Source of the DNA: Streptomyces agglomeratus | Lineage (GTDB): Bacteria; Actinomycetota; Actinomycetes; Streptomycetales; Streptomycetaceae | DNA length: 64,000 bases | Assembly: GCF_001746415.1 (NCBI RefSeq) | Contig: NZ_MEHJ01000001.1 | Coordinates: 2,377,001-2,441,000, forward strand | Reading direction: 5' to 3' | Shown here: positions 1 through 9,462 of the stretch, in pieces | Numbering within the stretch: the first letter of the stretch is position 1 | Layout: the number at the start of each line of letters is the position of its first letter | Made by a program: the position numbers and the translations under genes | The notes under the pieces: model-generated | What the model saw: the letters and a program-made list of their open reading frames with translations, nothing else | Databases searched by the model: none | Told to the model about the DNA's origin: nothing

Positions 1-289
1 CGATCGAGGAGCAGCGGCGGCCGGCCCTGCGGGCGCGGTCGGCGAAGCCGCGTACGGCCTCGGGCGTCGCGCAGATCGGGACCAGGTTGGCACCGGAGTA
101 GCAGAGCGAGCGCAGGCGGCCGTCGGCGTACCAGCCCCACATCTCGCCGCCGAGGCGCCACGGGTCGAGACCGGCGGCCTGGACGCGCGAGGTCACGAAG
201 GCGTTGGCGACGGGCTCGCTCTCGAGGATGGCGAGCGCGGCGCCGAGTTCGCCGGGGTCGAGGACCCGGGTAGTGGTCTGAGTCAACAC
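1..289 (-). CDS. GNAT-family acetyltransferase, N-terminal part (cut by window edge)
   Basis: About 96 codons are visible, beginning at a GTG (287-289) with GTGAGG nine bases upstream as ribosome binding site. The peptide opens MLTQTTTRVLDPGEL and contains a Trp/Gly-rich stretch (GGEMWGWYADGRLRSL) like the DUF4081-type N-terminal half found in actinobacterial GNAT proteins next to ispG. The acetyl-CoA site lies outside the window, so catalysis cannot be checked. It is read in the same direction as ispG but lies downstream of the ispG terminator and is probably a separate unit. Identification rests on N-terminal resemblance and neighbourhood. Confidence 0.6.
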   Translation of the reverse strand, partial: MLTQTTTRVLDPGELGAALAILESEPVANAFVTSRVQAAGLDPWRLGGEMWGWYADGRLRSLCYSGANLVPICATPEAVRGFADRARRAGRRCSSI

Positions 290-364
290 GTGAGGGGCCT
301 CACCGTACGGTCTGCTGATCTCCGCACTCTACCGGGCGTGTCCACGGGGCGTCGCACACGGAAA

Positions 365-392
365 CGGAGCCCCGCCGTGAGGCGGGGCTCCG
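365..392 (-). terminator. Rho-independent terminator of the dxr-rseP-ispG run
   Basis: A perfect 12-bp GC stem (365-376 with 381-392) with a GTGA loop sits 20 bases beyond the ispG stop. On the minus strand it is followed by TTTCC, a short U tract. Confidence 0.8.
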
Positions 393-412
393 GTTGCCGG
401 GGCGCGGGAGGG

Positions 413-1567
413 TCAGCCGACGGAGACGGCGGGCTCTCCGGACATGACGCCGTCCTTCTCCATCTGCTCGGCGATCTTCATCGCCTCTTCGATGAGGGTC
501 TCGACGATCTTCGACTCGGGGACGGTCTTGATGACCTCGCCCTTGACGAAGATCTGTCCCTTGCCGTTGCCGGACGCGACGCCCAGGTCGGCCTCGCGGG
601 CTTCGCCGGGACCGTTGACGACGCAGCCCATGACGGCGACGCGCAGCGGCACCTCCAGACCGTCGAGACCGGCGGCGACCTGGTCGGCGAGCTTGTACAC
701 GTCGACCTGGGCGCGGCCGCAGGACGGGCAGGACACGATCTCCAGGCGGCGCTGCTTGAGGTTGAGCGCCTCCAGGATCTGGAGACCGACCTTGACCTCT
801 TCGACGGGCGGCGCGGACAGCGAGACGCGGATGGTGTCGCCGATGCCCTCGCTCAGCAGCGCGCCGAAGGCCACGGCGGACTTGATGGTGCCCTGGAACG
901 CCGGGCCGGCCTCCGTCACACCGAGGTGCAGCGGGTAGTCGGACTGCGCGGCGAGCTGCCGGTAGGCGTTGACCATGACGACCGGGTCGTTGTGCTTGAC
1001 CGAGATCTTGATGTCGCCGAAGCCGTGCTCCTCGAACAGGGAGGCTTCCCAGAGGGCGGACTCGACGAGGGCCTCCGGGGTGGCCTTGCCGTACTTCTTC
1101 AGCAGGCGGGCGTCGAGCGATCCGGCGTTGACGCCGATGCGGATCGGGGTGCCGGTGGCGGAGGCCGCCTTGGCGATCTCCTTCACCTTGTCGTCGAACT
1201 GCTTGATGTTGCCCGGGTTGACCCGGACCGCCGCACAGCCGGCGTCGATCGCGGCGAAGACGTACTTCGGCTGGAAGTGGATGTCCGCGATCACCGGGAT
1301 CTGCGACTTGCTCGCGATGGTCGCGAGCGCGTCGGCGTCGTCCTGGGTGGGACAGGCCACCCGTACGATCTGGCAGCCCGAGGCGGTCAGCTCCGCGATC
1401 TGCTGGAGCGTCGCGCCGATGTCGGACGTCCTGGTGGTCGTCATCGACTGCACCGAGACGGGTGCGTCCCCGCCGACGGCCACGGATCCGACCTGGATCT
1501 TGCGGCTGACCCTACGGTCGGCGAGCTTCGTCGGAACGGACGGCATTCCGAGAGAAATTGCAGTCAT
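413..1567 (-). CDS. ispG: 4-hydroxy-3-methylbut-2-en-1-yl diphosphate synthase (flavodoxin/ferredoxin)
   Basis: IspG (GcpE) makes HMBPP from MEcPP in the MEP isoprenoid pathway, using a [4Fe-4S] cluster. The 384-aa product matches the usual bacterial length when started at the ATG at 1565-1567; an upstream in-frame extension to 1675 has low-complexity residues and is rejected. Visible signatures are the TIM-barrel region with [10 protein letters not shown] near residue 35, the cluster cysteines SCPSCGR and a third Cys in [10 protein letters not shown]. It lies downstream of rseP and dxr on the same strand; dxr encodes another MEP-pathway enzyme. A strong terminator follows. Confidence 0.97.
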   Translation of the reverse strand: MTAISLGMPSVPTKLADRRVSRKIQVGSVAVGGDAPVSVQSMTTTRTSDIGATLQQIAELTASGCQIVRVACPTQDDADALATIASKSQIPVIADIHFQPKYVFAAIDAGCAAVRVNPGNIKQFDDKVKEIAKAASATGTPIRIGVNAGSLDARLLKKYGKATPEALVESALWEASLFEEHGFGDIKISVKHNDPVVMVNAYRQLAAQSDYPLHLGVTEAGPAFQGTIKSAVAFGALLSEGIGDTIRVSLSAPPVEEVKVGLQILEALNLKQRRLEIVSCPSCGRAQVDVYKLADQVAAGLDGLEVPLRVAVMGCVVNGPGEAREADLGVASGNGKGQIFVKGEVIKTVPESKIVETLIEEAMKIAEQMEKDGVMSGEPAVSVG

Positions 1568-1706
1568 CTGCTGTGCAACCCCAAGGTGTGGATCAAGGTC
1601 CCGAGATCGGCGGGCTCCGGACCTCGAGGTTACGTCACCGCGAGAGCCCGGAGCACACCACGTCGGCATGTCCACCCCTTGGGGGACCGCCGGACAGCCG
1701 CATGTG

Positions 1707-3008
1707 TCAGGAGATTCGGACGGGGTTCACCACGTCCGCCACCAGGACCAGCGCGGTGAAGCAGATGAAGATCCCGGCGACGACGTACGCCACCGGCATC
1801 AGCTTGGCGACGTCGAAGGGGCCCGGGTCGGGCCGCCGGAAGACCCTCGCCACATTGCGCCTCAGCGACTCCCACAGGGCGCCCGCGATGTGCCCGCCGT
1901 CGAGCGGCAGGAGCGGGAGCATGTTGAAGAGGAAGAGGGAGAGGTTGAAGCCCGCGATGAGGAACAGCATCATCCCGACGGTGTTCTCCATGGGCAGCCC
2001 GAGCCCGAGGATCTCGCCGCCCACGCGGGCCGCGCCGACCACGCCCATCGGGGAGTCGGCCTTGCGCTCCTCGCCGTTGAACGTCGCGTTCCACAGGTCC
2101 GGGACCTTGGACGGCAGGTCGATGAGCGAGTCCACACCGGATTCGATCATGACGCCCATGCGGTCCAGCGAGTCGGTGAAGGACAGCGGGACGACCGCCG
2201 TGCCGGGGCCGAAGCCGAGGTAGCCGGCCTTGACGTACTGATCGGCGACGGGCTGGCCCTGGGCGTCCTTCTTGGCCACCTTGTTGGCGATCAGGTTGGC
2301 CTGGAGGACCTTCTCGCGGCCGTCGCGCTCCACCGTGATCGAGGCGGTGCCGATCGTCCCGCGGATGCGGTCCGAGAGGGTGGCCCAGTCCTTGACCGGT
2401 TCCCCGTCGAAGGCGACGATCTTGTCGCCCTTCTCCAGGCCCGCGGCCTTGGCCGGCGACGCGGGGTCGCCCTTGCGACAGTCGCGGTTCTCACTCTGCG
2501 CGACGACGCAGGGAACGACGGTGTCGACCGTGGTCGTCTGCTGGTTCAGGCCGATCGTCATGAAGACGCCGAGGAAGATCGCCACGGCGAGGATCAGGTT
2601 CATGAAGGGGCCGGCGAACATCACGATCACGCGCTTCCACGGCTTGCGCGTGTAGAAGAGCCGTGTCTCGTCGCCCGGCCGGAGCTCCTCGTACGCCGCC
2701 GAACGGGCGTCCTCGATCATGCCGCGCCACGGCGACGTCGATCTTGCCTCGATCCTGCCGTCGGCTCCCGGCGGGAACATGCCGATCATGCGGATGTACC
2801 CGCCGAGCGGGATCGCCTTGATGCCGTACTCCGTCTCGCCCTTGTGGCGCGACCAGAGGGTCGGGCCGAAGCCGACCATGTACTGCGGCACGCGGACGCC
2901 GAAGAGCTTGGCGGTCGAGAGGTGACCGAGTTCGTGCCATGCGATGGAGATCAGCAGTCCGGCAAAGAAGATGACTATCCCGAGGACCGTCAACAGGATC
3001 GTCGTCAT
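1707..3008 (-). CDS. rseP: Site-2 protease, RseP-type zinc metalloprotease (M50)
   Basis: This is an intramembrane zinc protease that cleaves membrane-bound regulators such as anti-sigma factors. The 433-aa protein has the zinc motif HELGH in the first transmembrane segment (about residues 25-29), a periplasmic-type PDZ region in the middle (about 170-290), and a C-terminal membrane domain with LPLDGGH, whose Asp is the third zinc ligand. Its ATG overlaps the dxr stop codon (ATGA), so translation is likely coupled. The dxr-rseP-ispG order is standard in actinobacteria. Confidence 0.95.
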   Translation of the reverse strand: MTTILLTVLGIVIFFAGLLISIAWHELGHLSTAKLFGVRVPQYMVGFGPTLWSRHKGETEYGIKAIPLGGYIRMIGMFPPGADGRIEARSTSPWRGMIEDARSAAYEELRPGDETRLFYTRKPWKRVIVMFAGPFMNLILAVAIFLGVFMTIGLNQQTTTVDTVVPCVVAQSENRDCRKGDPASPAKAAGLEKGDKIVAFDGEPVKDWATLSDRIRGTIGTASITVERDGREKVLQANLIANKVAKKDAQGQPVADQYVKAGYLGFGPGTAVVPLSFTDSLDRMGVMIESGVDSLIDLPSKVPDLWNATFNGEERKADSPMGVVGAARVGGEILGLGLPMENTVGMMLFLIAGFNLSLFLFNMLPLLPLDGGHIAGALWESLRRNVARVFRRPDPGPFDVAKLMPVAYVVAGIFICFTALVLVADVVNPVRIS

Positions 3009-4285
3009 GCGCGAGCCTCCGCTGTTGCCTGTACTGCTGCCTGTGCTGCTGATGCGTGTGCTGCGATTTCACGGGCCCGGGCGCGTGCCCAGGTCTCGGC
3101 TTCCAGGACGTCCGCGACCGTGAGCGAGGTTCCCGTACGGGGGGTGCCGTGCTCGGCCACTACTTCGGCGACCGTATCCACGATTCCGGTGAACGGCAGC
3201 CGTCCCGCGAGAAACGCGTCGACGCATTCCTCGTTCGCGGCATTGAACACCGCCGGAGCCGTGCCCGCGAGCGCACCGACGTGGCGGGCGAGTCCCACGG
3301 AGGGGAACGCGTCGTTGTCGAGCGGGAAGAACTCCCACGTCGACGCCTTGGACCAGTCGAAGGCGGGTGCGGCGTCCGGGACGCGCTCGGGCCAGCCGAT
3401 GCCGATGGCGATCGGTCCGCGCATGTCCGGCGGTGTCGCCTGGGCGAGCGTCGAGCCGTCGGTGAATTCCACCATCGAGTGAACGTACGACTGGGGGTGC
3501 ACGACGACCTCGATGCGGTCGAAGGGGATGTCGTAGAGGAGGTGCGCCTCGATGACTTCGAGCCCCTTGTTCACCAGGGTGGCCGAATTGACGGTGATCA
3601 CCGGGCCCATCGCCCAGGTGGGGTGCGCGAGTGCGTCCTCACGGGTGACGCCGGCCAGCTCGGTCTTCGTACGTCCCCGGAAGGGCCCGCCGGACGCGGT
3701 CACCACGAGCTTGCGCACGTCGGAGCGGGTGCCGCCGGCGAGGGCCTGGAAGAGCGCGGCGTGCTCGGAGTCGACCGGGATGATCTGGCCGGGCTTGGCG
3801 AGCGCCTTCACGAGCGGGCCGCCGACGATCAGCGACTCCTTGTTCGCGAGCGCGAGGGTACGGCCCGCTTCGAGAGCGGCGAGGGTCGGCGCGAGGCCGA
3901 TGGAGCCGGTGATGCCGTTGAGGACGGTGTGGCAGGGGGAGGCGGCGACCTCGGTTGCGGCGTCGGGCCCCGCCAGGATCTCGGGCAGGGGCTCAGCGGT
4001 GCCGTACTGCGCCTTCAGCGCCTCGCGCAGCGCGGGCACGGCGTCCTCGCGGGCGACCGCGACGGTACGGACCCGCAGCTGCCGGGCCTGCTCGGCGAGC
4101 AGTCCGACCCGGCCGCCGGCCGCGGAGAGCGCCGTGACGCGGAAGCGGTCGGGGTTGCGGAGGACCAGGTCGATGGCCTGGGTTCCGATGGACCCGGTGG
4201 AGCCGAGGACGACGATGTCCCGGCGGCCTTCGGACGGGTCGAAGGCGATGTGCGGGTCGGCAAGAGGGGCTGGGCTGTCGCTCAT
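3005..4285 (-). CDS. dxr: 1-deoxy-D-xylulose 5-phosphate reductoisomerase
   Basis: DXR converts DXP to MEP with NADPH, the first committed step of the MEP pathway. The 426-aa product starts at the ATG at 4283-4285, preceded by GGGGGG; a second ATG four codons earlier is possible. The NADPH-binding loop [10 protein letters not shown] is near residue 25, NKESLIVGG near 150, and the metal-binding Asp/Glu segment [11 protein letters not shown] follows. SASGGPFRG and the C-terminal domain ending are intact. It is the first gene of an overlapping dxr-rseP pair and probably carries the operon promoter. Confidence 0.96.
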   Translation of the reverse strand: MSDSPAPLADPHIAFDPSEGRRDIVVLGSTGSIGTQAIDLVLRNPDRFRVTALSAAGGRVGLLAEQARQLRVRTVAVAREDAVPALREALKAQYGTAEPLPEILAGPDAATEVAASPCHTVLNGITGSIGLAPTLAALEAGRTLALANKESLIVGGPLVKALAKPGQIIPVDSEHAALFQALAGGTRSDVRKLVVTASGGPFRGRTKTELAGVTREDALAHPTWAMGPVITVNSATLVNKGLEVIEAHLLYDIPFDRIEVVVHPQSYVHSMVEFTDGSTLAQATPPDMRGPIAIGIGWPERVPDAAPAFDWSKASTWEFFPLDNDAFPSVGLARHVGALAGTAPAVFNAANEECVDAFLAGRLPFTGIVDTVAEVVAEHGTPRTGTSLTVADVLEAETWARARAREIAAHASAAQAAVQATAEARA

Positions 4286-4385
4286 GCCCCCCATTGTTGC
4301 CGCAATGGTCCACTGGATGGACAGCGAGTCCCTCTCGTTTCGCCGCCGTCGTACCGGTCGGACAGGAGTACGGACGGCTCGGCGG

Positions 4386-5147
4386 TCACCCGGTGGCCAC
4401 CGCCGCGCGGAACTTCTCCCACTGGGCGTCGGTGACTTCACGGGGCACGCCGCCGATGTCCTTGGTGCCGAGGAGGTCGGCGCGGAAGGACAGAGTGACC
4501 GAGCCGGACCGTACGACGGTGAGGTATTCGTGCAGCTTGAGCTTGCCCTTCACGTCCAGGATCGTGAAGTGGTACGCCCTGGTCTCGTCCGCGCCGGCTC
4601 CGAACCCGGGCGCCCGGACGGGCTCGACCTTCAGGTACTTCCCCCTGGCGACGGCCCGCACCTCGGTGAAGCCGTCGGCGCACTTCTCACCGGCCCTGGC
4701 GAGGGCCTTCATCACACGGGCCGCGTCGCCGCGTCCGTACGAGCGGAGCTGGACGGCGACGGTGGTGCCGAGCATCTCGTCCGGGACGTCGACCCGGCGG
4801 TTGACCTCGCTCCGCAGGTCGTGGTCGGTGACGCCGGCGGCGAGGCTGACGAGAGGCTGGCAGACGGCGGGGTCCGCGGTGTAGTCGTCGCCGTGCGGCG
4901 CGCCGAGGCTGAACTCGGACGCGGTGTACTTGCCGACCGTCTCGCCGTCGGTGAAGGAGGCTGCGGTGAGCTGCGCCTCGGTGAGGGCCCTGGGCCCGGC
5001 GCTCGCGGTCGCCCTGCCCCTGTCCCCCGGCTTCTTGTCGTCCCGGCCGTCTTCGCCGCCGCCGCACCCGGCCACACCCGCGAACAGGACCGCGCTTACC
5101 GCGAGCGCCGCCCCACGCCGCCGACCGTACTGTGCCGACCCGAACAT
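4386..5147 (-). CDS. Putative secreted lipoprotein of unknown function
   Basis: This 253-aa protein begins [12 protein letters not shown], followed by a hydrophobic stretch and the lipobox VAGC near residue 28, then a Gly/Asp-rich linker. It should be lipid-anchored outside the membrane. The body (about residues 60-250) shows no motif I recognise; it contains two internal Cys (VCQPL, KCADG) that could form a disulfide. The ATG at 5145-5147 is preceded by AGGGGT. It lies upstream of dxr with about 100 bases between them. Confidence 0.8.
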   Translation of the reverse strand: MFGSAQYGRRRGAALAVSAVLFAGVAGCGGGEDGRDDKKPGDRGRATASAGPRALTEAQLTAASFTDGETVGKYTASEFSLGAPHGDDYTADPAVCQPLVSLAAGVTDHDLRSEVNRRVDVPDEMLGTTVAVQLRSYGRGDAARVMKALARAGEKCADGFTEVRAVARGKYLKVEPVRAPGFGAGADETRAYHFTILDVKGKLKLHEYLTVVRSGSVTLSFRADLLGTKDIGGVPREVTDAQWEKFRAAVATG

Positions 5148-5272
5148 GCGTGACCCCTGGTTCTGTTGACGCGTGGTGAGGGCACGATTGTGGTGCACGG
5201 GTGCGGCTCGCGCCACAGCCGCACGTCCACGCGGTCGAGGGGGCCGGACAGGGCGCGGCCGTCCGCGCACGG

Positions 5273-6511
5273 CTACCAGGCTCGTCGCAGCGCCGCGAAC
5301 GCCTCGTGGAAGCCGGGGAAGGTCTTCCGTACGCAGCCGGGGTCGTCGAAGGTGACGCCGGGTGCGGTGCGCAGTGAGGTGACGGCGAAGGACATGGCCA
5401 TGCGGTGGTCGCCGTGGGTCGCGATCTCGGCGGGGCGGGGCGTGCCCGGCCGGATCTCGATCCAGTCGGGGCCGGTGGCGACCGTGATGCCCATCCGGCG
5501 CAGGTTCTCCGCGCACGCCTCCAGCCGGTCGCACTCCTTCACGCGCGTGTTGGCCACGTCCTCGATGCGGACCGGTCCGGCGGCGTACGGGGCGACGGCC
5601 GCGAGCGTCGGCATGGTGTCGGAGATGTCACGCATGTTGACCGTGAGGCCGTTGAGGGTGCCGGTGCCCCGGACGGTGGTGCTGTCGGCGGTGATACGGA
5701 CCTGGGCGCCCATCCGTTCCAGTACGTCGACGAACCGCAGGTCGCCCTGGAGCGCGCCGGCGCCGAGCCCGGGGACCGTGACCTCGCGGCCGGGCGAGAT
5801 CGCCGCCGCGGCGAAGAAGTAGCTCGCGGTGGAGGCGTCGGGCTCCACCGCGCACGTCGTCGCCCGGTAGCCGCCGGGCGGGACGGTGAACGTGCTGCCC
5901 TCGCACGTCACTTCGGCGCCGAAGCGGCGCATCATCGCCAGGGTGATCTCGACGTACGGCGCCGAGACGAGGTCGGTGACGGTGATGCGCAGGCCCTCGG
6001 CGGTGAGCGGGCCGAGCATGAGCAGGGCGGTCAGGTACTGCGACGACTGCCCGGCGTCCAGGGTGACTTCGCCGCCCTTGATGCCGGCGGCGGTGACGCG
6101 CAGCGGGTGGTGGCCCTCGGCCTCTTCGTGGCGCAGGTCGACGCCGAGCGAGCGCAGCGCGTCGGTGAGCGGGGCGAGCGGGCGGCGGCGCATCTGCGGC
6201 GACGCGTCGAAGCGGTACGTTCCGGACGCGCCGGCCGCGGCGAGCGTGGGCAGGAAGCGGGCGGTGGTGGCGCCGTCGCGGCAGTACACGTCGGCCTCAC
6301 CGGCGCCTGGCCCCTGCGGCCGGCCCTCGACGCGCCAGGCGTCCGGCCCGCACTCCACCCGGTACCCGAGCCGGCCGAGCCCTTCGGCGAAGCCCTCGGT
6401 GTCGTCCGAACGCAGCGGGCGCAGGAGGGTGGTGGTTCCGGCGGCCGCCGCGGCGAGGAAGAGGGCGCGGGCGGTCACGGACTTGGAGCCTGGGATGTCT
6501 ACGACGGTCAC
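5273..6511 (-). CDS. aroA: EPSP synthase-family protein (3-phosphoshikimate 1-carboxyvinyltransferase paralogue)
   Basis: The 412-aa protein carries the full enolpyruvyl-transferase layout: IPGSKSVTARAL at the N-terminus (the active-site Lys is present, but Asn of the usual TNRAL is Ala), GATTARFLPTL around residue 85, RRRPLAPL, the second-domain segment DISDTMPTLAA, VKECDRLEA and the C-terminal THGDHRMAM. EPSP synthase joins PEP to shikimate-3-phosphate in aromatic amino-acid synthesis. Streptomyces genomes often carry more than one copy, and this one starts directly at the catalytic strand without the usual N-terminal extension. GTG start at 6509-6511. No other shikimate gene is nearby, so the exact substrate is inferred. 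Confidence 0.85.
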   Translation of the reverse strand: MTVVDIPGSKSVTARALFLAAAAAGTTTLLRPLRSDDTEGFAEGLGRLGYRVECGPDAWRVEGRPQGPGAGEADVYCRDGATTARFLPTLAAAGASGTYRFDASPQMRRRPLAPLTDALRSLGVDLRHEEAEGHHPLRVTAAGIKGGEVTLDAGQSSQYLTALLMLGPLTAEGLRITVTDLVSAPYVEITLAMMRRFGAEVTCEGSTFTVPPGGYRATTCAVEPDASTASYFFAAAAISPGREVTVPGLGAGALQGDLRFVDVLERMGAQVRITADSTTVRGTGTLNGLTVNMRDISDTMPTLAAVAPYAAGPVRIEDVANTRVKECDRLEACAENLRRMGITVATGPDWIEIRPGTPRPAEIATHGDHRMAMSFAVTSLRTAPGVTFDDPGCVRKTFPGFHEAFAALRRAW

Positions 6512-6566
6512 GGGCCCATCCTGCCGCGTACGCGGCGGTGGACCCGGGCCGTTTCGCCCCTTGGAC

Positions 6567-6600
6567 GACCGGGGGCGGCGGCCGGCCGCCGCCCCCGGTC
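6567..6600 (-). terminator. Perfect palindrome, probable terminator after the acyl-CoA dehydrogenase
   Basis: A 34-nt uninterrupted GC palindrome lies between the acyl-CoA dehydrogenase stop and the aroA-like start. It can form a 15-16 bp hairpin with a very small loop. No U tract follows, as is common for Streptomyces terminators. Confidence 0.6.
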
Positions 6601-6613
6601 GCACGCGGTCCGC

Positions 6614-8554
6614 TCAGCGGATCGGGCGGTGGACGTTCTCCCTTTGCGAGGGGCCGGGTGCGGCCTCGGCGATCCAGGGGCCCTCACCGCTCGGGTCGAC
6701 GATGCCCTGCTCCAGCCAGGTGTACGTACCGGACAGGACGCCCTTGACGACCTTGTGGTCGAGGTCGTCGGTGTTGGTCCACAGCCGGTTGAAGAGTTCC
6801 TCCGTCCGGATGCGGGACTGGCGGCAGAAGGCGTCGGCCAGTTGGTACGCCTCGCGGCCGTGATCCGTCGTCGTGCGCAGGAGTTCGGCGCGTACACAGG
6901 CCGCGCTGATCGCGAAGAGTTCCGCGCCGATGTCGACGATGCGGCCGAGGAAGCCCTGCTTCGTCTCCATGCGGCCCTGCCAGCGCGACATGGCGTAGAA
7001 GGTGGAGCGGGCGAGCTTGCGTGCCGAGCGTTCGGCGTAGCGCAGGTGCGCCGAGAGGTCCGGGTGCCCGGACGGGTGGAACTCGGCGTACGAGCGCGGG
7101 AGCTGGCCCGGCCCCGTGACCAGTTTCGGAAGCCACTTCGCGTAGAAGCCCGCCGCGTTCGCGCCCGCCTTCGCCTTCGCCGAGAGCGGCTTGTCGGGGT
7201 CGATGATGTCGCCCGCCACCTTCAGGTGGGCGTCCACGGCCTCCCGCGCGATGAGCAGGTGCATGATCTCGGTCGAGCCCTCGAAGATCCGGTTGATGCG
7301 CAGGTCGCGCAGGATCTGCTCGGCGGGGACGGCCCGTTCGCCGCGCGCCGCCAGCGAGTCCGCGGTCTCGAAGCCCCGGCCGCCGCGGATCTGGACCAGC
7401 TCGTCGGCCATCAGGCAGGCCATCTCGCTGCCGTACAGCTTGGCGAGGGCGGCCTCGATGCGGATGTCGTTGCGGTCCTCGTCGGCCATCTGCGAGGAGA
7501 GGTCCAGTACCGCTTCGAGAGCGAAGGTGGTCGCGGCGATGAAGGAGATCTTCGAGCCGACCGCCTCGTGGAAGGCGACCGGCTTGCCCCACTGCTCGCG
7601 CACCGACGACCACTCGCGGGCGATCTTCAGGCACCACTTGCCCGCGCCCACGCACATCGCCGGCAGCGAGAGGCGGCCGGTGTTGAGCGTGGTCAGCGCG
7701 ATCTTGAGACCGGCGCCCTCGGGGCCGATGCGGTTCGCGGCGGGGACCCGTACCTGGTGGAAGCGGGTCACGCCGTTCTCCAGGCCGCGCAGGCCCATGA
7801 ACGCGTTGCGGTTCTCGACGGTGATGCCCGGCGAGTCCGCCTCCACCACGAAGGCGGTGATGCCGCCCTTGTGCCCCTGCGACTTCGGGACGCGCGCCAT
7901 GACGACCAGCAGGTCGGCGACCACCCCGTTCGTCGTCCAGAGCTTCACGCCGTCCATGACGTACGCGTCACCGTCCGGCACCGCCGTCGTGGCGAGCCGG
8001 GCCGGGTCCGAGCCCACGTCCGGCTCGGTGAGGAGGAAGGCGGAGATGTCGGTACGGGCGAGGCGCGGCAGGAAGGCGTCCTTCTGCTCGCGCGTGCCGA
8101 AAATTTTGAGCGGCTGCGGTACGCCGATCGACTGATGCGCGGACAGGAGCGCGCCGATGGCGGGGCTGGCGGAGCCGACGAGCGCCAGGGCCTTGTTGTA
8201 GTACACCTGGGTGAGGCCGAGACCGCCGTACTTGATGTCGATCTTCATGCCGAGCGCGCCGAGCTCCTTGATGCCGTTGATCACCTCGTCGGGGATCTTC
8301 GCTTCGCGCTCGATCCGTGCCCCGTCGATCTTCTCCTCGCAGAAGACCCGGAGCTTGTCGAGAAACGCCTCGCCGCGCGCCGCGTCCTCGGGCGGTGGCA
8401 TCGGATGCGGGTGGATGAGGTCCATGCGCAGGCGGCCGAGGAAGAGTTCCTTGGCGAAACTGGGCTTGCGCCAGTCCTGCTCGCGCGCCGCCTCGGCGAC
8501 CTGGCGTGCTTCGCGCTCGGAGACCTTGGGCTGCTGGATCGGTTGTGCGGACAT
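6614..8554 (-). CDS. Acyl-CoA dehydrogenase (long form)
   Basis: FAD-dependent acyl-CoA dehydrogenases introduce the alpha-beta double bond in fatty-acid or branched-chain acyl-CoA oxidation. At 646 aa it is longer than the usual 380-aa enzymes and resembles the FadE/VLCAD-like class with a C-terminal extension. Visible signatures include FLLTEPDVGSDPAR (about 165-180), LRGLENGVTR, MCVGAGKWCLK and IRGGRGFET near residue 430. The ATG at 8552-8554 follows GAGGTGA at good spacing. It stands alone, with a strong palindrome behind it. Confidence 0.92.
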   Translation of the reverse strand: MSAQPIQQPKVSEREARQVAEAAREQDWRKPSFAKELFLGRLRMDLIHPHPMPPPEDAARGEAFLDKLRVFCEEKIDGARIEREAKIPDEVINGIKELGALGMKIDIKYGGLGLTQVYYNKALALVGSASPAIGALLSAHQSIGVPQPLKIFGTREQKDAFLPRLARTDISAFLLTEPDVGSDPARLATTAVPDGDAYVMDGVKLWTTNGVVADLLVVMARVPKSQGHKGGITAFVVEADSPGITVENRNAFMGLRGLENGVTRFHQVRVPAANRIGPEGAGLKIALTTLNTGRLSLPAMCVGAGKWCLKIAREWSSVREQWGKPVAFHEAVGSKISFIAATTFALEAVLDLSSQMADEDRNDIRIEAALAKLYGSEMACLMADELVQIRGGRGFETADSLAARGERAVPAEQILRDLRINRIFEGSTEIMHLLIAREAVDAHLKVAGDIIDPDKPLSAKAKAGANAAGFYAKWLPKLVTGPGQLPRSYAEFHPSGHPDLSAHLRYAERSARKLARSTFYAMSRWQGRMETKQGFLGRIVDIGAELFAISAACVRAELLRTTTDHGREAYQLADAFCRQSRIRTEELFNRLWTNTDDLDHKVVKGVLSGTYTWLEQGIVDPSGEGPWIAEAAPGPSQRENVHRPIR

Positions 8555-8733
8555 GAGGAGCTCACCTCGCCGCGAGTCGTGGCCCGGCCGGTCGCATTAC
8601 CGACTGGTTTTACTCGACCGTATCTATCCGATTCCCGGCATCCCCACCACCCCTGGCGCACCGATCGCGTGCGGGACCGGGTGCGCCGCGCCCCGCGCGC
8701 CCGCCTGGCGCGCGGTTGCGGCGCGGGCAGGAC

Positions 8734-8765
8734 GGAAGGGCCCGGCAGTCGCTGCCGGGCCTTCC
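8734..8765 (-). terminator. Terminator of the WXG100 operon
   Basis: GC-rich stem 8734-8748 pairing with 8752-8765, with one bulged G and a TCG loop, 26 bases beyond the stop of the third operon gene. Confidence 0.7.
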
Positions 8766-8790
8766 TGGGCCGCTCAGTGACGGCGGCCTC

Positions 8791-9462
8791 TCACCTGGCC
8801 GCCCATCCCGGGTTCGGAACCTGGTCGAGGTGACTCAGCCGGACCGGGAACGCCGACGCCATACGGCTCCAGCCATGGCCGCCGAAGTGGACCGAGCACC
8901 ATGAACCGTCGACGAAACCGATCTCGTGGTCACCGCCCACCACGTCGCTCCGGTCGCGGATCCAGGTCACGTTGCGCAGGTCCGTGGACCACCCGACTTC
9001 GACCGGACCGGGTCCGCCCGTGAAGGAGCGCGCGCGGGAGACGTAGGCGAGCTGGAGGCGGCGGTCGGTCACCTGCATCACCACGGGCGCCGGGTTTGCC
9101 GGGTTCCTCGTCCGAGGCACCAGGCTGCGGGCCAGATGGCCGGCCATGCTGTTCCAGCCGCCGTGAAACGGCTTGCCCGGCCTCTTCTTCTCACGCTCCG
9201 TGAACGCTTCGACCAACCACTCGACCGGGTTCCAGGAGGCCGTCATGATTATCAAGAGCCAGCTCACCGGCATCAACAACCAGCCACCGAGCGTACGGCG
9301 CTCGGACCGCAGAACACGCGGGCGGCGAAAATAGCCGGGCGACGGTGCCCGTAGGGCCAAAATGACCCCGTGATCGGCACGCAGCACCTCGCCCGCCGGC
9401 ACCAATGCCCTCGCCCGCTCGACCGTCTCACGGACAAAGTCCGCATTTTTCGTTCGGCTCAC
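8791..9462 (-). CDS. Membrane-anchored protein of unknown function, third gene of WXG100 operon
   Basis: 223 aa. The GTG start overlaps the stop of the WXG-like gene (GTGA), so it is co-translated with it. One clear hydrophobic segment (LLMPVSWLLIIM, about residues 63-75) separates a basic N-terminus from a mostly polar C-terminal part with several Trp residues. No family is recognised. By position it could be an accessory or immunity partner of the secreted WXG100 proteins; that is inference only. Confidence 0.75.
   Translation of the reverse strand: MSRTKNADFVRETVERARALVPAGEVLRADHGVILALRAPSPGYFRRPRVLRSERRTLGGWLLMPVSWLLIIMTASWNPVEWLVEAFTEREKKRPGKPFHGGWNSMAGHLARSLVPRTRNPANPAPVVMQVTDRRLQLAYVSRARSFTGGPGPVEVGWSTDLRNVTWIRDRSDVVGGDHEIGFVDGSWCSVHFGGHGWSRMASAFPVRLSHLDQVPNPGWAAR

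Noticed and set aside
969..3482. 837-aa plus-strand open frame over ispG, rseP and dxr
   Set aside because: Shadow of three well-supported genes; composition is not protein-like.
5405..8833. 1142-aa plus-strand open frame
   Set aside because: It is exactly antisense to the aroA-like and acyl-CoA dehydrogenase genes, is Arg/Gly/Asp-rich, and exists only because GC-rich codons leave few stops.
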